Source: Perilla frutescens
Lineage: Eukaryota > Streptophyta > Magnoliopsida > Lamiales > Lamiaceae
Assembly (NCBI GenBank): GCA_026008535.1
Contig: BRKX01000011.1
Coordinates: forward strand, 20,716,001-20,780,000
Length of the DNA stretch: 64,000 nucleotides
Direction: 5' to 3'
Shown: positions 36,107 to 47,588 of the stretch, one piece after another
Layout of the letters: every line of letters starts with the position of its first letter
Position numbering within the stretch: the stretch's first letter is position 1
Program-made: the position numbers and the translations under genes
The notes under the pieces: generated by a model
Told to the model about the DNA's origin: nothing
The model's database searches: none
What the model saw: the letters and a program-made list of their open reading frames with translations, nothing else

Positions 36107-38077
36107 CTACACAATCTCCCCATGTCTGAATCCACCATCTTCACAATCAGCACCCGGATCCAGTCCACAAGGAGAGTCAAACCATTTAGGATTTTCAGGG
36201 TAGAATCCGTCTACCTGTATACCAGCAAGACCCACATCGGAATCTATTGCCTCATCATGTCTTAAGGGCTTGGTCAGCTTAGGGTTACTGCAGCCAAGAA
36301 TTCCCTTCTGATCAAACTCTCCACATTTCAACCACTTCTCCTCTTTACAAGTCTCACCAAGCAGATCCTTCTCATTCCTGCATTCCGTTCTCATCCGATC
36401 CCAAGAAGCAACCTCACCAAGAGTTCTCCCAAAGCTGTCCTCATCATCTTCTATAACATCTGCATCCTTGCCATCACCATAGATCCTAGTGTGATGGTCA
36501 TCAACCCAATCTGGCAAATCATGCTCCACCACCAGCACATCATCCAGATGCTGCTTCTCTGACAACCCGACAGATTTGGATCCATCATCTGCAACATTTC
36601 TAAGCTTATTCACAATGTCAAAGAGTTCACGAGACACGGAACCCAACAGTGAGGGTGGGTATTTCCCAAGCCTACCCTCGAGCGATCCCAATTCATTCCT
36701 CAATTCCTGCACCTGCTGCAAAACTGAATGCTGTAAGTCTCCAGAATCTTTCCCCAAGAACCCAAAACCATCATTTTCCCCATCCTCAGCCATCCCATAT
36801 ACAGTCTCTTGATCCATCAACAGCCCCCCTTTATGTCCAACCATTCTATGCATAATCCTAGCATTTCCATCCAAGGGCCCTGGCTCATGTCCTGAATGCA
36901 CTGCATAAAGCTTAAAGACAGCTGTTCCCTCCTCCTCATAGACAAACGTCTTGTCCTTCTCATTATAATTTGATATTGGAACTATTGCCCTAATACGAAA
37001 GCCACACCCACACCGCTTTGACGTATACGGTTCCCTCTTCAGAATACGCGATTTTTTCGAGGAAGCTGGCTCCCCTGCCCTATGACAGGCGTAGTCCTTG
37101 ACCTCAGCCATAAATGGCTTATACCTAATATATTTCTGCCGTATGCACAATACGACCTTATGCTTCGCTGCCAATTGTTGCAATTGTGATGGGACTTCTT
37201 TGGCGGGCACATCAAAAGATTCCGTATATTCAAACCTACGCCTCTTAGACCTCGGAGCACACCCAGAAGACTCATCTGAGCAAACAGGGCAAGCAGCCAC
37301 GCATGTCCTAATGTAACTCTCAGGAATGCCATAAAATTTTGCCCCTACAGTCCATACCTGCTTAATTCTCTCGATAGTTTCTTTCAACCCTAAGTGTTTA
37401 AAGTCCGCATCACCATGGAATGACATGACTATGTCCTGCCACTGATCAACGTGCGAAACAAATTGATTTGTATTGTTCTTGAAACAAAGAAAATGGCTAC
37501 TATTACCGGTGATGCTGGCAGAGGGTTCCGACACGTGAACATTGAGCTTGTCCTGAATGCGCTTCCACGCCGTCAGATAGGCCGTGTCCTCGTTGCGATC
37601 CTTCCACACCGAGCGCCAGCTGGAAAGCACTGGAGGCGGAGTCGCGGCTCGGATCTCCTCCGGCGTCGCCAATCGACCCTCAATTAAGCATTGAATCATA
37701 AGAGCATGTGATTCCTTATTGAAGGTGTAGAATTGGGAGGAGATGTGCGGCTCGGGGCTAATGCACAACGGAGTCTGGTTAATTGGCCGCTTGTTGTGAC
37801 CAATTGAGGGGAGATTGGGCAAATTAGGGTTATGAAACTGAACGGTGCCGTTGGGTTGCGGGAGAGGTATTTCAGCGTCGGACGACGAGTGGCTGCCTCC
37901 GTCGTCATCTTCGTCGTCGCGGAAGAGGTCGATTTCGGCGAGGGAGAAGGCATCGTCGTCGATGGAGGGCTGCGATTGAGTGTGGTGAGGGTCCATGAAC
38001 TGCTCGTGGTGGTGCGGCGATGGGCCCAGGTGGTGGAACAGATCTTCCTCAATTTTGCTTGGATTCATTTGCGGCAA
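36107..38077 (-). CDS. FAR1-like zinc-chelating nuclear protein, single exon, 656 aa
   Basis: Open from ATG at 38077 to the stop at 36107 with no intron. Visible features: a histidine- and acid-rich N-terminus (about residues 20-70, DDEDDDGGSHSSSDAE), a W-rich helical segment (SSWRSVWKDRNEDTAYL, about 152-168), C263-x2-C266, a basic nuclear-localisation-like RSKRRRF (276-282), and a putative zinc module with C331, C356/C358, H394 and H397 (CHRAG, SKRCGCGFRIRAI, HSGHEPG). A coiled coil follows (LQQVQELRNELGSLEGRL, about 453-470) and the tail is acidic. The C-C-H-H spacing resembles the FAR1/WRKY-GCM1 DNA-binding fold. The MULE-derived transposase and SWIM domains of full FAR1/FRS proteins are absent. 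A DNA-binding or transcription role is inferred. A second Met at codon 4 is an alternative start. The intact frame argues for an active host gene. Confidence 0.85.
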   Translation of the reverse strand: MPQMNPSKIEEDLFHHLGPSPHHHEQFMDPHHTQSQPSIDDDAFSLAEIDLFRDDEDDDGGSHSSSDAEIPLPQPNGTVQFHNPNLPNLPSIGHNKRPINQTPLCISPEPHISSQFYTFNKESHALMIQCLIEGRLATPEEIRAATPPPVLSSWRSVWKDRNEDTAYLTAWKRIQDKLNVHVSEPSASITGNSSHFLCFKNNTNQFVSHVDQWQDIVMSFHGDADFKHLGLKETIERIKQVWTVGAKFYGIPESYIRTCVAACPVCSDESSGCAPRSKRRRFEYTESFDVPAKEVPSQLQQLAAKHKVVLCIRQKYIRYKPFMAEVKDYACHRAGEPASSKKSRILKREPYTSKRCGCGFRIRAIVPISNYNEKDKTFVYEEEGTAVFKLYAVHSGHEPGPLDGNARIMHRMVGHKGGLLMDQETVYGMAEDGENDGFGFLGKDSGDLQHSVLQQVQELRNELGSLEGRLGKYPPSLLGSVSRELFDIVNKLRNVADDGSKSVGLSEKQHLDDVLVVEHDLPDWVDDHHTRIYGDGKDADVIEDDEDSFGRTLGEVASWDRMRTECRNEKDLLGETCKEEKWLKCGEFDQKGILGCSNPKLTKPLRHDEAIDSDVGLAGIQVDGFYPENPKWFDSPCGLDPGADCEDGGFRHGEIV

Positions 38078-38140
38078 CGAATTCAGCGAGCAGAAGATGT
38101 ACTTTACAGTAGTAGAGTTTTGTCAATGGAAGCTATGTAG

Positions 38141-38158
38141 TCAGTGTGATTCTGACAT
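38141..38158 (-). CDS. Upstream ORF in the FAR1-like 5' leader (5 codons)
   Basis: ATG at 38158 on the minus strand encodes MSESH and stops at 38141, some 63 bases before the main ATG. If the transcript starts near 38,215 this uORF is in the leader and could reduce or regulate main-frame translation. A peptide function is unlikely. Confidence 0.4.
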   Translation of the reverse strand: MSESH

Positions 38159-38252
38159 AGAGAGAGGTGTTTGAGTTTTTTTCCTCTCTCTCTCTCCCCC
38201 TTTCTCTCTCTATATGTATATATGCGTGTATCTATATATATATATATATAAG
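38159..38252 (-). promoter_or_regulatory. Core promoter of the FAR1-like gene: TA repeat and GA-rich leader
   Basis: On the minus strand a (TA)9-type tract at about 38233-38251 can serve as a TATA box. It is followed 10-70 bases on by AGAGAGAGAAAGGGGGAGAG, a GA-rich leader of the kind common at plant transcription starts. The left end of a hAT element lies at 38261, only about 10 bases upstream of the TA tract, so all more distal promoter DNA is now displaced. Confidence 0.5.
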
Positions 38253-38414
38253 CACACAGGCAAGGATGAAAATATCGCTATCGCAACATATATCGCAACT
38301 TCAATTTTACGGATATATCGACGGATATATCGATATCGCATATCGATATCGCAGAAAATTGAAAAAAATGACGGAAATCATATTAAAATCTTGGAAATTT
38401 AGCATGAAATTTTA

Positions 38415-38626
38415 GGAACTATTATGACATATTATTATGCACATATTCCACTAATTTTTTTGATAGAATTGTATTTTGAAAGCAAATATATGAATAATAC
38501 ATTATATAAATACCGTTTGAGGAACTATTATGACATATTATTATGCACATATTCCACTAATTTTTTTGATAGAATTGTATTTTGAAAGCAAATATATGAA
38601 TAATACATTATATAAATACCGTTTGA
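38415..38626. repeat. 106-bp tandem duplication inside the hAT element
   Basis: GGAACTATTATGACATATTA starts at 38415 and again at 38521. The two 106-bp copies are almost identical through ATAAATACCGTTTGA, so the duplication is recent. Confidence 0.9.
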
Positions 38627-38702
38627 GACAATACATTTGACAAAATAATACATAATACAACATAAAATGACTAAATAAACATTATAAAGTACAATTAATA
38701 CC

Positions 38703-39000
38703 AAAATGAGGATCTATGAGGTTCAAATATAGTAGATGGAATGTCATCTTGTTCTAAACAATATTGGTACCAACTTATCACGTTCGAGCAATTATGGATA
38801 TCATTATGCACATGCCCTTGATATGTTTCTTGATTTCTTCCAACAGCTTCACCATGAATTGGATAATATCCACTGACCTAATTATTTTGTTGATACACAT
38901 TTTGAGTAGTCCAATCAATTTGTGAACTCCCATATGTGTAAGAAGCATATGAATCTTGGGACATATCACTATGATCAGTGCCACTCATAATCATAGAATC
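38703..39000 (-). pseudogene. hAT transposase C-terminal tail remnant
   Basis: The minus-strand frame reads SGTDHSDMSQDSYASYTYGS, SGYYPIHGEAVGRNQETYQG and ends WYQYCLEQDDIPSTIFEPHR followed by SSFWY and a stop. One stop interrupts it. Such Y/S/Q-rich tails ending in WY occur in plant BED-finger hAT transposases; I recognise the style rather than a specific family member. The catalytic and dimerisation domains are missing. A further basic piece (KKYKRKKTGKSTDVLERKVK) lies at about 39,100-39,190. Confidence 0.45.
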
Positions 39001-39501
39001 AAGATTTGGCAAATAATTTATATTCAATCTTAGATTTCAATTTCGTGTGATATATGGGGAGAAAAATATTAATGATTTGTCCATCATGCCCTCTAACTGA
39101 AAAAATGACAAAATTAAGTCGGTGCACATGCATTTCACTTTTCTTTCTAAGACATCCGTTGATTTCCCGGTTTTCTTTCTCTTATATTTTTTTGCAAAGT
39201 GAATGTCTTTATAAAGCAAAGAATATTGCAACTCAAATAATTACATTGAAGACCTAAAAAAGATCACAAAAATATATAGTATTAAATAAAAATCAAAATA
39301 TATTATAGAAATATTAAAAAAAATCACGATATATTGCGATATCTTGCGATATTTTGCGATATCTTGCGATATATTGCGATTTCTCGTCGATACTCGGGAA
39401 AAAAGATATTCCCCCCAATATCCGTATCGCAATGTCAATATCCGCGATATATCTGCGATATATCCGCGATATTTCGCGATATTTTCATCCTTGCACACAG
39501 G

Positions 39502-40140
39502 TAGGAATTGATTATTTTATTTACAGTATTAGGGTCAAAGGAGCAACTGAAAGTGCAAGATTTGGATCTTTTTGACTCATGTCTAACAAGCACAAATTTG
39601 GCAATTTTGGATAATCTTATGCGTTTTAATGTCTATATTATTATATAAATACAAATTAATAATGCAGAAATTTAGATTGCATTTTATACTTATTTAAGGT
39701 TAATATCCCTATATTTTGATCCTTTTTAAAAGAAAGATTCAAATTAAACTATTAATAAAATAATATTCAATTTGTTAAATTTTGACAAATATAATTTCCG
39801 ATTCTTTTTTCGGCTTCGAAATTCTGACGTGGCACATATGTGAATATAATATGGAAATAAATAATCGAATGTTGGACCAAAATGACGTCGATGGTCCAAA
39901 AATGATGACATATTCTTTTGTTTTTAATTTTTAAAACTTTTGAAACATAGTGAGGTCATTTTGATTCAACACGTGATTAATTATGTCTACTCATATCGTG
40001 CACACCGAGCGTTCGATTTCCAGAATTGTGAAAAGAACCGTGTATGTTTGCAAAAAGAGTTAAAATTTAATTATTAATTGTATGAAGAATTGTCAATTCA
40101 TGATCTAAAAGATGAATATTTATCAATCAAGGATCTAAGA
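39502..40140. other. AT-rich intergenic DNA, nothing identified
   Basis: There is no ORF with recognisable domains and no structured repeat. It is the displaced distal flank of the FAR1-like gene and may hold its former upstream regulatory DNA. Confidence 0.35.
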
Positions 40141-40141
40141 A

Positions 40142-40321
40142 ATGAAAATTATCAATATAGGACCTCAAAAATCATGCATTTCGAGTTTTTTTATATTAAT
40201 TTTTAATAAAAAATTATTTACTAATTATTTATTAAATTTAATAAATAAATTATTAAAAATAATTAAAATTTTAAAAGAAATCGAAATACATGATTTTGGG
40301 TCCTATATTGACAATTTTCAT
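40142..40321. mobile_element. Small foldback MITE, copy 2
   Basis: The left arm ATGAAAATTATCAATATAGG and the right arm CCTATATTGACAATTTTCAT are near-perfect inverses, with arms of about 40 bases around an AT-rich loop. It is the better preserved relative of the copy at 3944-4138. Confidence 0.6.
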
Positions 40322-40441
40322 CTTTTTTCAGGTATTGAATCAATAAATTATTCATCGGTATATTGATCTACAAAATATATATAGGTTACAAACCAAAATC
40401 TTAGAGCCCGTCGAGTTGGCAGGAAAGTAAAGTTATCTAGG

Positions 40442-42985
40442 TGTAACATTCCTGTCCCGAGAATTAGAACGAGGACATTACGTGAAAAAATGAAAGGAAA
40501 AATGTAATGTAATTGGAAATTCAGGGGGTGTTCAGAGAATTGAATTAAGTTAGCGCATCAAAAATTTAGGTAGCATAAACTTTATAAATGGAATGAATCC
40601 ATGTTTTTCAACTTATCAAAGGAGTCAAATGATTCAATCAAGTCAAAAGAATGCATATTCATAGACCAGTCAAGACTTAAACAGAATCGAACAATTAATA
40701 AATATGATTTTGACTCCTCAAATAAACAAGACCTCTTCATAGGTCACAATAACTATGACCCATTAATAGGTCAGAGGCAAATAAATTATATTGTGTCACA
40801 TTCATAGGATAGAAGCAAGAAACACATATTAAGAATCGCTATAGGTCAACTGAAAGTAAGCAAAATCGACATGCTTAACAAGTAAAGCTTTTTCATAGGT
40901 GAAAGATGAATAAACAAATATGCATATATATCAAAATGTGGATTGTCCTTTAGATTAATTATATAATTAAGCATATGAGACATGCTAACTAGAAAGTCAA
41001 CAAATGTTCATGATTAGAGTAGCGGAATCATAGGTATAATCATAGCAACAAAATACCATAAGCCATCAGAGTAACAAGAAACATAGTGAGAATAGTGGTA
41101 CAGTAGTAAAACATGATCTCAGCAGCCAACCAACCCACTTTCACAGCACCATTGACCTCTCCATCTCAACCTGAAAAACATTTGAAAAGAGGGCGTGAGA
41201 ACAATTACACTCAGTGAGGTTTTTATAAGAAAGCTCTAAAAAACTTTAGAAATATCCAACAACAACTGACAACATATGGGAAGCAAAACGCAAAAGCCCC
41301 TCTCATATCTACAAAACATTTTACTTCTTGTGGGCTCATCTCGACTTAAATCTGATGTCTACTGTACCCCATAGAGGCATGTCTTAGGATAAGAGAGGAG
41401 TTACCTCAGTTATCCCACCGAGTATGAAAGGGGATTATTCATCAATGACTCCCTAGTGATCAAAAGACCACAATCTGGTAACCCGAAGGTCACATCCCAT
41501 AGATATGATACATCTTTAGTGACTTGAATGCCACAACATGATAATGTAATATCACCGTTTCTTGAGCTCAACATTAAATCCTGCTAGCATGGATTATAGT
41601 CTAGAATGAATTATCTGGGTCTAATTTCTCAATCTTAGATTCAATGCCTATAACAGATATGATAATCAACCTACAAGGCATTATTTATCTAAATAACATT
41701 TTCTCATCAATAATAACAATATCAAAGTTAGCTTATGATCATGATTATCTATGTCTCATATCAACCACGCTATATGATATCACACCATGCTAGCATTCAT
41801 TCATTATAAAACATACTCAAGAGCTCAAACAACAATTCACATGATCAATTCCCATAGCATAACAATTTCCTTGAACAGAGACTAATCAGACAGAGCATAA
41901 AAACAGTTAATTAGATATTTCATTTTACCCTAACATGCTTCTAGAGCTCAATAGCTCAAATAGGTATAGTATCACCCACCTCGATGACGAATAGGTGACG
42001 GCACAATAACTTCGGAAATAATCTCTTTTATCCTAGCAGGCTCTGCGGTCCTACAAGGGTCGATCTTCGACTCATGACAATCACTATATTTTTGAGATTT
42101 AATTGACTATAATTGGAGAGAAGTAGATTGTGCGACTCTAGAGACCTCGTATAATTTCGATGCAGAAGGAAATAAATTTTAAAATATTATTCTTGATCCA
42201 ATGGGTCAACTGATTTGACAGAGATCTATTTCCATAACTTGTTATTTTACTCATTTTTCTCAACTGACTCTGACAACACTTTTTAACTACTCAAACATTA
42301 CGAAAATATTCGAGGACACTCCTATACATACGGGGACTAAAGAATAAGACTTTGGGAAATTTTCGATAACACATGCTTTTGACACAAAAATAACCGTTTA
42401 AATTAAATAATCAAGATTATTCAAAACTCATCCATCAATTATGTAACTTGCAGTCCTATAGGAAATAATATTTGGAGTGCAACTTTCCAGTTCAAACTTT
42501 TTTGATTTGATGAGCTGAAATAGGAAAAAAGGGGAAATTATTGAAACTGGTCGGCGCCATTATTTATTCACGTTTCCGACGATTTCGCTAGTTTCCGACA
42601 TCTGGGTGGAAAATTGTTCAACATACGAAACATATAACACATTTAATTACATGATATATTAAAATTTGAGCTAAAAAGGACAAGAAATGGACCAAGATGA
42701 GGGCTGCGCAAGGTGGCCGCATTGGCGCTATTTTCCGATGACTTGACGGCTACTCCGATTACGACGACGGTGGATCTCCGGCGACTATGGCGGCGGCAGC
42801 AGGGTGGTGGTGGTGGTTGCTCCCCCCCTCTCTCTCGCCTAATCTCTCTTCTCTCCCCTTTCTCTCTCTAGAATGAGGACTGGGGATAAAGAAATGAACG
42901 AGGGAGGCCCCCTATTTACAGGGAAAAATTAATAAAATTGTAGATTTGTAGTCTAGTGATATTCTTTACCCATATATACATATAT
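40442..42985 (-). mobile_element. Solo LTR of a Tekay/Del-like Ty3/gypsy element (right boundary approximate)
   Basis: The plus-strand start TGTAACATTCCTGTCCCGAG and the internal CACTCAGTGAGG block (41,204-41,220) match the style of the chromovirus LTR at 50356-52895, which has TGTCACACCCC and GACTCAGTGGTGACC in the same order. A minus-strand promoter-like sequence (TGTAAATAGGGGG near 42,905, then a GA-rich leader near 42,820-42,870) agrees with leftward transcription. No internal region or partner LTR is seen and no target duplication was resolved. The right end is placed only roughly. Confidence 0.5.
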
Positions 42986-45436
42986 ATATATATATATCAT
43001 TCGATGGAAACATGTTACTTTTGTCAAATTTTGTTGATTCTAAAATCGAGTTGTTCATTATTTTGAGTTTATCAAATGAATTATATAAATAAAAGGAAAA
43101 AACCAACCTAAGAGTCCCAGAGATCATTGAGTTTATCATTCATCTACCACCAATTGTAAAAATAAAAATAAAAATACTACTATAATAATAAGATTTTAGT
43201 CGCTTTTTTTTTCTTTCAAATTTTCATTATTTTTTAAAGTTGAAACTTTCTAATCCAAAACTAACAACAATCCACAAAAAAATTAAGATAAAATATTTTT
43301 AAAGTTTTCATTTTTTTGAAAAAAATTATAACTAATTTTACTAATAGTTTATAAAAATAATAAAAATAATAAATGAAAAATTGAATAATAAAATTGTCTA
43401 GCACAACGATCTTAGGCGCAAGTGATTAAAACACCTATTTCTGAATCCAGAAAAATTATATTAATTTCCTTATTTTGAGGAATATGATTACTTTCTAAAA
43501 TCTTTAAAAATTGAATCAAATACATAAGTTTTAAAATAACAAATCATATCACTTTTCAATGCAAGAATTCTTGTCAATCAAGCAATGCCTCAGAGTAAGG
43601 ACCAACTAATGTCCATATATAATATATTTATAACAAAGTAGTCATTTAAAAAATAATAATAGAAAATTGGGTAATTGGCATGTTGCACCTCTTAATTAGA
43701 CCCATTTCATCCTAAAAAATAAGTGCATGATATCTCTACCCTACCATTTGAAATAGTATCCCAACCACTAACACACTATTTAAAAATTAATAAAATTATA
43801 TTTAAAAAATGATAAAAAAATATTAAAATATATTAGTGATTGAGGTATGGTAGTACCAAATGATATGATATAATTTTCCCATGCGAGTTTGTGTAAATTT
43901 TTATCAATCAAGTTGACCCCACTGTATGTTAGAATCGTCAAGTCAACAGAGTCGATTTCAATTTTTGTGTTAGTTTTGTCCCTCTAAATACCAAACACAA
44001 AAAATATGTTTATAGAGTGCAAAGATTATAATAACTTATTGATCTATTGTTGCAAAGTAACTTAACAAACTAATTAGTTTTGAGAATTTCCAAATATACA
44101 CAACAATTTGTGTAACAACTAAATCCGAGTGTATATATAAATGAATTACGAGTATTTTTCTCCCTCTAACCACCAAACAAAAAAAATCCTCGCTGTAAAA
44201 AATGTATATAGCACGAGGATCAAGTATAGAAGTAAAAAAGAAAGAAAGTAAAATGAATCATTATTTTAGCATCATTTAAAAATTAAGATAAATCACTAGA
44301 ATCTTATATATATATGAAATGTAGATGCAAAAAGTTACAATTAATTCATTCGGAGTTCAGGCATTGAAAATTTGCACAAGTAAACACAAAGATTGTGAAG
44401 TCAAAAATTGTCGGGAGATCGACGATCGATTGGACTTTGATGCTTATGTCAGATATTAGAATAAAAAATTAAGATCGATTGTACCTTCCTGATGAGATGC
44501 TTGCTTCGATCGATACCAAATGGGCTGATCATTTTTTTGTCATAACTGATATTACTGTGTATTTTTTTTACAACTTAATCATGATACTTTATTAAGTAAC
44601 ACAAGAGCATGAACTATCGAGAATGTCTCTTACAAAAGACGGATGTTCAATCCAATAATAAAAGCATGGAAAATCATGAGCATTCCTAACTATTCTATGT
44701 GCCACACAATTGACACTTCAACAAATTAAATTAAGCGAAAATAACTTGACTTCTAAAAAAGTTTGCGAAAAATAATAAAATATATACTATGCATTTTTAG
44801 AAAACTATTTTAAAATGCACCCTTTTTCATGATTAAAAATGCATCGTTTTGAGATCATTGTCCAAAAGATGAAACAAGATGAAATGGGCCGGGATCATTA
44901 CGATAATGATAAATAAAATATAAAAAGATAGAAATAATGATCGTTGATTAGTATATATTGTTGTTTTAAGGATTATAATGATAAATTAAACATGAAATTC
45001 TAAGATGATTTAAAAATACGCCTATATATTCCGACAGTTAAAACGTTAGCATATATCATTTGAATTTGAATCATTTTGAAAAAAAGGAAATGAAATATAA
45101 TTTTATTGAAAAATGCATGTCTCGAAAATATATCACCGTGAGAAATGATAAATCAAGAAACACTAAAAATCTTTATAATAGTTGCATAGAATATAGGTTA
45201 TCATTGAGATGATGAAACAAAAAATATAAAATAAATATCAAGTTAAGAAAATATCTTGTAATCTAAAGGGTAACTTCGTTTAATGTAATTTATAATTACT
45301 TTTGGATTTGTTTAGCACAACTATAAGATGTGATCCAATTAAACATTTGTTATTTTGTGGGATTGCCATAACATTTTCAGTTTTTGGCCAATTTTTATTT
45401 TGTAATTAACTAAATAAATTATTATATTAATATATT
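42986..45436. other. AT-rich intergenic DNA, nothing identified
   Basis: 2.4 kb of A+T-rich sequence without recognisable genes or ordered repeats, apart from a short (TA)n tract at 42,975-42,998. It may contain very old transposon debris. Confidence 0.4.
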
Positions 45437-47359
45437 TGATTGGGTCCAAATTTATACTTATAATTTCTGGTTATGCTCACTAGATACTACTTAGGACCAC
45501 ACCCGCAATTGGACGGGGTTAATTGTAGAAGTAATAAGCTTAACCTGAGTCGATCTCTCAAGGAAGACTTTATGTGAAAGAACTATCTAAAGACTACACA
45601 TGCTTTCAACAAAACAACTAAAATAAAATCTAAACATTCTAACAAGGGGGGTTTGATGATTATTATGCTATTAATTCGAAACGGCCAATAAAGCAAGATG
45701 ATTAAATGCAAAAACACAAATAAAATCGAGATTAGAGGAAATAAGTTTGATTAAGGTATTAGGGTGTAGATTCTCTTAATGGTTTTATCACTATGCTTTA
45801 TTCAAGTTGATAATGTTACTCTCACAAATACGATAGACCCTTCCAATTAGTTTAACTTCAATTACTGTCACCGTCTATCCGTTAAACCTCTCTTAGCTAT
45901 ATCATACATGCAAGATTGACATATTAGGCTTAGGAACCCCATCCACCTAACGTCGAAGGAACCAATTTCCGGATTTAGATTCACAGCCAAGACTCCTCTA
46001 AATCCTATCAATGTTCAAGTAGTGATCAATTACCTAAACATGAAAAAACACGATTCCAACAACAACAATCAACAAGAACAAGCATAGATCAAAACCATAT
46101 CGATCCTCTACCCCTTAATAGAGAGATTAGCCACTAAACATGCTCAAAACAACACAAATACCATAGAAGAAAGTCATCTCATAAATCAATACAAATAACT
46201 CAAACTTCTACAATATTAAGTATCCTTCAAGAGTTTTGGGACAAATCCCCTCAAACATCCAAGAAATACAAAGAAAATACAAGATGAACCTCCTCCGAGC
46301 TTAGCTTCCGCGGATGGCTCGTCGTCGGGACCTTCTCGTCTTCTCTTCTCCTAGCTTGGCTTGGTTTCCTTCTTCTTCCTTTTCTCCTCTTCTCTCTTGT
46401 GAAGATGATGATGGTGGAAATGTTGAGAGAAAATGGTGTAGAGATTTAGTGTGTGTGAAAAGAGAGAGAATGGAGAGAATGGTGGAGAGGATGGTATGGG
46501 TGTGTTGAGTGGAATGGGAGTGAATGAATTGATGATGATTGATCCCCCAAAATCAATGAGAGATATGAGAGAGAAGGGAGAGATCGTAAGTGAGAGAGAG
46601 AGAGATAGATGGTGGTAAGATGATGGTGATGGAGCAATAAATGAGAGGGATTTGGGGAAGATTTTGTGGAAGAAAAACCCAAATCTAGGTTTAGGTGAAT
46701 TAATCCCTATTCCCTATTGCTTAGTATAGCAACAAAAAGTCTTCACAAATTAAAATATCCAACTTAAGATAGGGGTAGAAATGGAGTGGAATTGTCCAGA
46801 GCGGAGGAGGAAATCACAGTGGTGAAGAAAAGAAAACTGATCGGAAGGAGGAGCACCCGCGCGGCGCGCTCCCGCGGGGGCTGGCAACATACCGTGCGCG
46901 CCGGCGCACACCCACGCGGGCGCGGGAGCATCCTCACCGAGAGCTGTGGCGCGCGGCGGCGGGCTTGGCACGGCCGCGGGGGTTGCTGGGCCGAGAGGCC
47001 ATGCGCGCGGCGGCGAGGGTGGCGCGGCCGCGGGCTTTGGGGCCTTTTTCCACGATTTCTTCAAGTATGACCAGTGCACTTCGACTCATATTTTATTTTT
47101 CCTTGGTCTTTTAATTCTTTCTTCCACGAATCCAATCCTAATTTCCGACTTTCCTGCTTGCCACCAAAATGCCATAAAATTCCTGCTTTTGTGATCAAAA
47201 GCTCAAGATTTGCAATACTTGGCATAATCCACCATTAGAGCAATAAACACATAAAAATCAACAATAACAATATATAAATCAACGCAATAAGTTATTGAAC
47301 ACAACAAAATTATTATACTAAAACGGTATAAATAGATACTAAACAATATTTATATATCA
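45437..47359 (-). mobile_element. Probable solo LTR, Athila-like style, with a GC-rich island
   Basis: The right boundary ends TTTATATATCA (CA at 47359). Near the left end the block ACGGGGTTAATTG, then AGTCGATCTCTCAAGG, parallels the GTACGGGTCGATCCCACAGA block in the Athila LTRs at 5755 and 16513. A GC-rich stretch at 46,855-47,040 contrasts sharply with its surroundings. No flanking duplication was found for the TG start proposed at 45437, so the left border is uncertain. Open frames inside it are not real genes. Confidence 0.5.
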
Positions 47360-47439
47360 CTCTTCTACTGAGGGTAACAAATTAAAATACCTTCAAATTG
47401 GTCCATCTATTCAATTGTAAGAATAGAGAATCAATTTAG

Positions 47440-47588
47440 CCCAAAATCGATGGACCGGTCCGAAAAAACCGAAAAAAAAGGTGGGTTAGGGCCACGAATT
47501 TCTGACCCGAATTTTTTTTAACCGATTCGGCCCGAAATCGAAACGGGTTGGCCCAAAACCGAATGGGTTGACCCGATTGACATCCCTA
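47440..47588. mobile_element. hAT-like terminal fragment 1
   Basis: Ends GGGTTGACCCGATTGACATCCCTACC after repeats of ACCGAA/GGCCCGAA; read inward from the other strand the end is GGTAGGGATGTCAATCGGGT. The TAGGGATGTCAAT end with GGGTTGACCC is common at plant hAT-type elements. A matching left end was not found. Confidence 0.35.

Larger units (their letters stand above)
38261..39493 (-). mobile_element. hAT-type DNA transposon, 1233 bp, with perfect 8-bp target duplication
   Basis: The ends are perfect inverted repeats over at least 18 bases (CAAGGATGAAAATATCGC and its complement). CACACAGG flanks both sides (38253-38260 and 39494-39501); 8 bp is the diagnostic duplication of hAT elements. Subterminal regions are crowded with TATCGC/GCGATAT motifs (38,272-38,355 and 39,320-39,480), typical of transposase-binding clusters. 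The interior keeps only the C-terminal part of a transposase frame on the minus strand and a 106-bp tandem duplication, so it is non-autonomous. Confidence 0.9.

Noticed and set aside
46314..46682. Open frames in the TCTTCT/GAGAGA-rich region
   Set aside because: Low-complexity LTR leader sequence; the peptides are simple Ser/Leu/His repeats.
46786..47194. Overlapping open frames with Arg/Ala/Gly-rich proteins
   Set aside because: They arise from GC-rich low-stop DNA inside an LTR, exist in several frames at once and show no domain.
45437..47364. Pairing the LTRs at 45.4-47.36 kb and 48.7-50.2 kb as one small element
   Set aside because: The LTR ends and interiors are not the same sequence, and the right one has its own GTGGT duplication.
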